Assembly (NCBI GenBank): GCA_016936015.1
Contig: JAFGPV010000141.1
Location: 1 to 60,270, forward strand
Reading direction: 5' to 3'
Length of the DNA stretch: 60,270 bases
Source of the DNA: Pirellulales bacterium
Lineage (GTDB): Bacteria > Planctomycetota > Planctomycetia > Pirellulales > Thermoguttaceae
Each line of letters starts with the position of its first letter. Positions within the stretch are counted from its first letter, which is position 1. The position numbers and the translations under genes were made by a program. Positions 57,100-60,270 of the stretch are shown piece after piece. The notes below the pieces were generated by a model. It had not been told where the DNA came from and searched no databases. It was given only the letters and a program-made list of their open reading frames with translations.

Positions 57100-57951
57100 A
57101 TGCAACGCCGCGAAATGCTGCTTTCTCTGGGCACCATCCTGGGCGCCTCCGTTTTTCCCCGGGGCTGGGCCGCCGCTGAGGAAAAGAGGAAACCGAAAAT
57201 CCTGTATTTCACGAAAAGCGCCGGTTACCCGCATTCCGTCGTCAAGCGGAAAAAAGGCAAATTGGCCTTTTCCGAGCGGATCCTCACGAAACTGGGCGCC
57301 AAGCACGGCTTCGAGGTGGAGTGCAGCCAGGACGCCGCCGTCTTCGACGGCGATCTCGGAAAATACGACCTCTTTGCCTTTTACACCTCGGGCGATCCGC
57401 TCGACAAGACGCAGAAGCAGAAACTCCTCGACGCGATTGCCGCTGGCAAGCCGTTTGTGGGCATCCACGCCGCCACCGATTCCTTCCGCATCAAGGACTC
57501 CGCGACCCGCATCGATCCCTACATCGCGATGATCGGGGGCGAGTTTATCGTGCACGGCGCCCAGCAAAAGGTCATGATGAAGGTCGTCTCGCCGAAATTT
57601 CCCGGCATGAAGGGCTTGGGCGAAGGCTTTAAAATGCTCGAAGAATGGTACACCTTCCGCAAGTACGCCAAGGATCTGCACGTGATCCTGCTGCAAGAGA
57701 CCGCCGGCATGAAGGGCAAGATGTATCAGCGTCCTCCCTTCCCGGCCACTTGGGCCAGGATGCACGGCAAAGGCCGGGTCTTCTACACCTCGATGGGACA
57801 CCGCGAGGACGTCTGGACCGGCAAAATCTTTCAGCAGGTCTTGCTGGGTGGCATCTCCTGGGCGCTGGGCCGGGTCGAGGCCGACGTGACGCCGAACCTC
57901 GACCGCGTGGCGCCCCAGGCAGAGTTTATTGACGCCGATGCAGGCCGATGA
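57100..57951 (+). CDS. Exported ThuA-like protein
   Basis: About 283 residues from an ATG with AAGGAG upstream. The N-terminus MQRREMLLSLGTILGASV has the Arg-Arg and hydrophobic core of a Tat-type signal. The ThuA-like (class I glutamine amidotransferase-like) domain follows: KILYFTKSAGYPHSVV, YDLFAFYTSGDPLDKTQ, GKPFVGIHAATDSFR, GGEFIVHG and GRVFYTSMGHREDVW. ThuA proteins are named for trehalose/sucrose catabolism in rhizobia; planctomycetes have many exported copies near sugar-processing genes. Enzymatic activity is unproven. The upstream ROK kinase makes a sugar role plausible. Confidence 0.88.
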   Translation: MQRREMLLSLGTILGASVFPRGWAAAEEKRKPKILYFTKSAGYPHSVVKRKKGKLAFSERILTKLGAKHGFEVECSQDAAVFDGDLGKYDLFAFYTSGDPLDKTQKQKLLDAIAAGKPFVGIHAATDSFRIKDSATRIDPYIAMIGGEFIVHGAQQKVMMKVVSPKFPGMKGLGEGFKMLEEWYTFRKYAKDLHVILLQETAGMKGKMYQRPPFPATWARMHGKGRVFYTSMGHREDVWTGKIFQQVLLGGISWALGRVEADVTPNLDRVAPQAEFIDADAGR

Positions 57952-58034
57952 TCGTTGTTCAACCGCAAACACGGCTGTTCCAGCCGAGTTTGCTGGTCTT
58001 TTGGCCGGGGAACGGTTCGTTGGCAATGCAGGGC

Positions 58035-60270
58035 TCAATAAGGCCGTGGGATAGCCGATTCGTCCGCCGGAGTGACCTGGGGGATTTCGGGCGGCGGGGC
58101 CTGTTGCAGAATCAACCAACGTTCGATTTTCTCCGCCACGGCGGTTTGACCGATGTCGCGGGCGATTTTCAATGCCTTGTGGGCCGTAGCGACGGCCTCG
58201 GGAGTGCGGCCCAGTGCGCTGTAGGCCTCGACCAAATTCAGGTACGCCTGGAGGAAATCCCTTTTCAGCCGGATCGCCTGCTGAAAATGCTCCACCGCCT
58301 GCCGGTGTTGCCCCCTGGCGCCCAGAATCGAACCCAGTTCATTGTGCAATCCCGGTTCGTTGGGGAAGAGCCGGAGGCTCGTTTCCAGTTGCGCGCAGGC
58401 CTGCTCCGCACGGCCCGACTGAAACAGCGCGAAGGCCAGCTTGGCGTGGATCTCGGGATTAGCAGGCATGATCTTTAAAGACGCTTGATACCGGCGGACC
58501 GCCTCCTCCCATCGACCCGCTTGGGCGAGTGCATCGGCCAGGTTGTTGTGAATCAACACCAAATTCGGCATCAGCGCGATCGCCCCCTCATAACATTTGA
58601 TCGCTTCCGGCAGGCGGTTTAATTGAACCAGCGTGTAGCCGATATTATTCTGCACCTGCGCTGCGCATTTCCGGTGGGTGATGCTGTCGGGCTTATCATG
58701 GAGGCCCCCCAGGTAGTGATACAAGGCTTTTTCGTAATGGGGAAGCGCCTCTCCCGGCCGGCCGAGTTTGCCCAGGATGTTGGCGAGATTGTTATAGGCC
58801 TCGGCGAATTCCGGATTCAGTACGATCGTTCTCCGGTAATTTTCAGCCGCCTCTTTGCGGTGCCTGGCGGCCGCTTCTTTGTCTCCGGAATCCGCTTCTC
58901 GATCGGCGGCGTTGGACAAGAGAATGCCCAGGTTATTGCGGAGCAGCCAGCAATTGGGGGTATATTCCAACGTATCCCGATAGAGGGCGATGGGATCCCG
59001 ATACCGCTCGTTTTGCCGCCAACTCAGCAGGGAAAGCACGCCCACGACGAGGATCGCCGCGGCGCAGGCCGCTGTTTTTTGACGCCGGAAGAGGAAAGTC
59101 GCCCAGCCCGCCGCCGCCAGGGCGATCACCCCGATGATGGCGATGTGCTGGTAGTGGTCGGCCACCAGCGCGTGCTCCATGAAGCCGACGTCGGTCAGGC
59201 CCATGACCGGGATCAGCGAAACGCAAAAAAATCCCCAGGCGAAGAGAAACGGCCGGCCCCAGCCGTTGCGGTACCACCAGAGCACGGCGGTGACGGCCAG
59301 GCCGGCCGCCAGGGGCAGCCACCACAGGAGATTGCCGGTGGGGATGTCGCGCAGCGGATAGACGAAACGCAGGTGGATGGGGAGAATCGCTTTATAGAGA
59401 TAAAACCAGACGACCACGCCCGAATCCAACACCCGTTCTACGGGACCTGCATCGCGAAACGCCTTGCCGCCGTGGTAATGCTGGAACCAGACGTTCACGG
59501 CCGCCAGCACGGCGGCGATGACGAAAAACGGCAGGGTCCGCCAGAGATCCCCCCAGGTCAGCTTCCGCCGCCACCAGGTGATCCCCAGCAGGATCGCCGG
59601 CAACGGTGCCACCGATCCCTTGCTGAGCATCGCCAGCAGGAACGCCGCCAGGCTGAGCCAATACCAGCGAAGGTCGAAGGTCGAGGGTCGAGGGTCGAAG
59701 GTAGAAAGTCTAAAGTCGGATCTTTGTTCTCGACCTTCGACTTTCGACTTTCGACCTTCGATCGGCTTCTCCGCCTTCAGGTACCAGAGGATCGAGAGCA
59801 GAAAAAAGACGATCGCCAGGGCGTCTTTCCGCTGGGCGATCCAGGCCACCGACTCGACGTTCACCGGGTGGACGGCGAAGAGCACCGCCGCCAGAAAGGC
59901 GCCGGGAATGGAAAGTTGATTCAGGATCCTCCAGATCAGCAGCGTGGCGATCACGTGCAGGACCAGGTTGACGACGTGATAGCCGGCCGGGTGCATTCCC
60001 CACAGCCGCCACTCGATCCAGAGCATGGTGTTCGTCACCGGCCAGTAGTCCAACGGCTCGGCGGAAAACCAAATGCGGGGGATGCCGTCGTCGTTCCTGA
60101 TCGTCTCATTATCGGTGATCAGTTTGTCGTCGTCGAGGATGAATCCGCTGGTGACGGAAGGGAGATAGACGATCGCCGTGAGGACCACGATCAGCGCCGT
60201 CCCGGCCCACACGCGGCGGTTTAGTCCCCAAAAGCGCCGGCGGACCGGCGGCGGGAGGGGAGGGGTTTCA
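58035..60270 (-). CDS. TMTC-like membrane protein with TPRs, 5' end outside window
   Basis: At least 725 residues. The N-terminal half has about ten membrane helices and PMT/GT39-like features: FILDDDKLI with the conserved acidic pair, NLVLHVIATLLIW, HPVNVESVAWIAQRKD. The C-terminal half has about eight tetratricopeptide repeats (FAEAYNNLANILGKLGRPGEALPHYEKAL and similar). This plan is shared with eukaryotic TMTC O-mannosyltransferases and many bacterial relatives, so a glycosyltransferase is likely. Between two helices an in-frame palindrome (59671-59764) adds a basic loop. A GTG at 60212 could start it, but the frame stays open to the window end with a plausible basic N-terminal arm (RRRFWGLNRRVW), so the true start is probably beyond 60270. 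Confidence 0.85.
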   Translation of the reverse strand, partial: ETPPLPPPVRRRFWGLNRRVWAGTALIVVLTAIVYLPSVTSGFILDDDKLITDNETIRNDDGIPRIWFSAEPLDYWPVTNTMLWIEWRLWGMHPAGYHVVNLVLHVIATLLIWRILNQLSIPGAFLAAVLFAVHPVNVESVAWIAQRKDALAIVFFLLSILWYLKAEKPIEGRKSKVEGREQRSDFRLSTFDPRPSTFDLRWYWLSLAAFLLAMLSKGSVAPLPAILLGITWWRRKLTWGDLWRTLPFFVIAAVLAAVNVWFQHYHGGKAFRDAGPVERVLDSGVVVWFYLYKAILPIHLRFVYPLRDIPTGNLLWWLPLAAGLAVTAVLWWYRNGWGRPFLFAWGFFCVSLIPVMGLTDVGFMEHALVADHYQHIAIIGVIALAAAGWATFLFRRQKTAACAAAILVVGVLSLLSWRQNERYRDPIALYRDTLEYTPNCWLLRNNLGILLSNAADREADSGDKEAAARHRKEAAENYRRTIVLNPEFAEAYNNLANILGKLGRPGEALPHYEKALYHYLGGLHDKPDSITHRKCAAQVQNNIGYTLVQLNRLPEAIKCYEGAIALMPNLVLIHNNLADALAQAGRWEEAVRRYQASLKIMPANPEIHAKLAFALFQSGRAEQACAQLETSLRLFPNEPGLHNELGSILGARGQHRQAVEHFQQAIRLKRDFLQAYLNLVEAYSALGRTPEAVATAHKALKIARDIGQTAVAEKIERWLILQQAPPPEIPQVTPADESAIPRPY
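59671..59764. repeat. Family E inverted repeat inside TPR membrane protein gene
   Basis: Direct units GGTCGAAGGTCGAGGGTCGA on one side and TCGACCTTCGACTTTCGACT on the other form an imperfect inverted repeat with internal 7-base periodicity. Read in frame as IEGRKSKVEGREQRSDFRLS and STFDPRPSTFDLR. Confidence 0.8.

Noticed and set aside
58623-60224. 533-codon plus-strand frame opposite the TPR membrane protein
   Set aside because: Charged low-complexity translation without any domain; the minus-strand gene is clearly real.

Overview
The window looks like part of a chromosome of a GC-rich planctomycete. The reasons are an ECF sigma factor beside a large transmembrane Hanks-type kinase, PEP-CTERM proteins, a DUF1080 domain, a ThuA-like protein, a GH172/DUF2961 protein, a Pro/Lys/Glu-rich YidC carrying a PDZ domain, and very many palindromic repeats. 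This is inferred from gene families; there is no rRNA or other taxonomic marker here. I saw no tRNA, rRNA, CRISPR array, transposase, prophage or replication origin.

Layout. 1-3812: ECF sigma factor and Ser/Thr kinase receptor. 4069-10302: DUF4139-like secreted protein, FadL-like outer-membrane protein and secreted arylsulfatase. 10536-14266: PEP-CTERM cluster on the minus strand, with two SGNH hydrolases, a two-domain PEP-CTERM protein, and a gutted remnant showing that a two-gene cassette was duplicated. 14838-22815: housekeeping block (mnmE, yidC, phosphoesterase, tsaB, Uma2 protein, cardiolipin synthase). 23420-28264: serine hydrolase, GH172-type protein and serC. 28620-33435: SufR-like regulator, a small Tyr/Pro repeat protein, a three-gene FecCD-type uptake operon and another small secreted protein. 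33785-40347: alpha/beta hydrolase and a MacAB-like ATPase-permease-adaptor operon. 40562-47149: guaB, a secreted unknown, a TIM-barrel isomerase and the queuosine-precursor genes queF, queC and queE with a zinc-ribbon protein. 47157-51341: LolCDE-like permease and ATPase. 51383-55920: GT4 glycosyltransferase coupled to hpnE, an orphan DUF433 protein and a GT28-like glycosyltransferase. 56049-60270: ROK glucokinase, ThuA-like protein and a TMTC-like membrane TPR protein cut by the window edge.

The most striking feature is the density of short palindromic elements. At least five sequence families occur, some as inverted doublets. Besides filling intergenic space, they sit in frame inside protein genes: queE, the 3' end of queC, hpnE (twice), the 1144-residue permease (four times), the TPR membrane protein, and probably mnmE and tsaB. 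They add Pro/Gly/Arg-rich loops without breaking the reading frame. The second notable feature is the duplicated PEP-CTERM/SGNH cassette, whose second copy keeps its leader, signal peptide, last codons and hairpin but has lost the whole body of the first gene.
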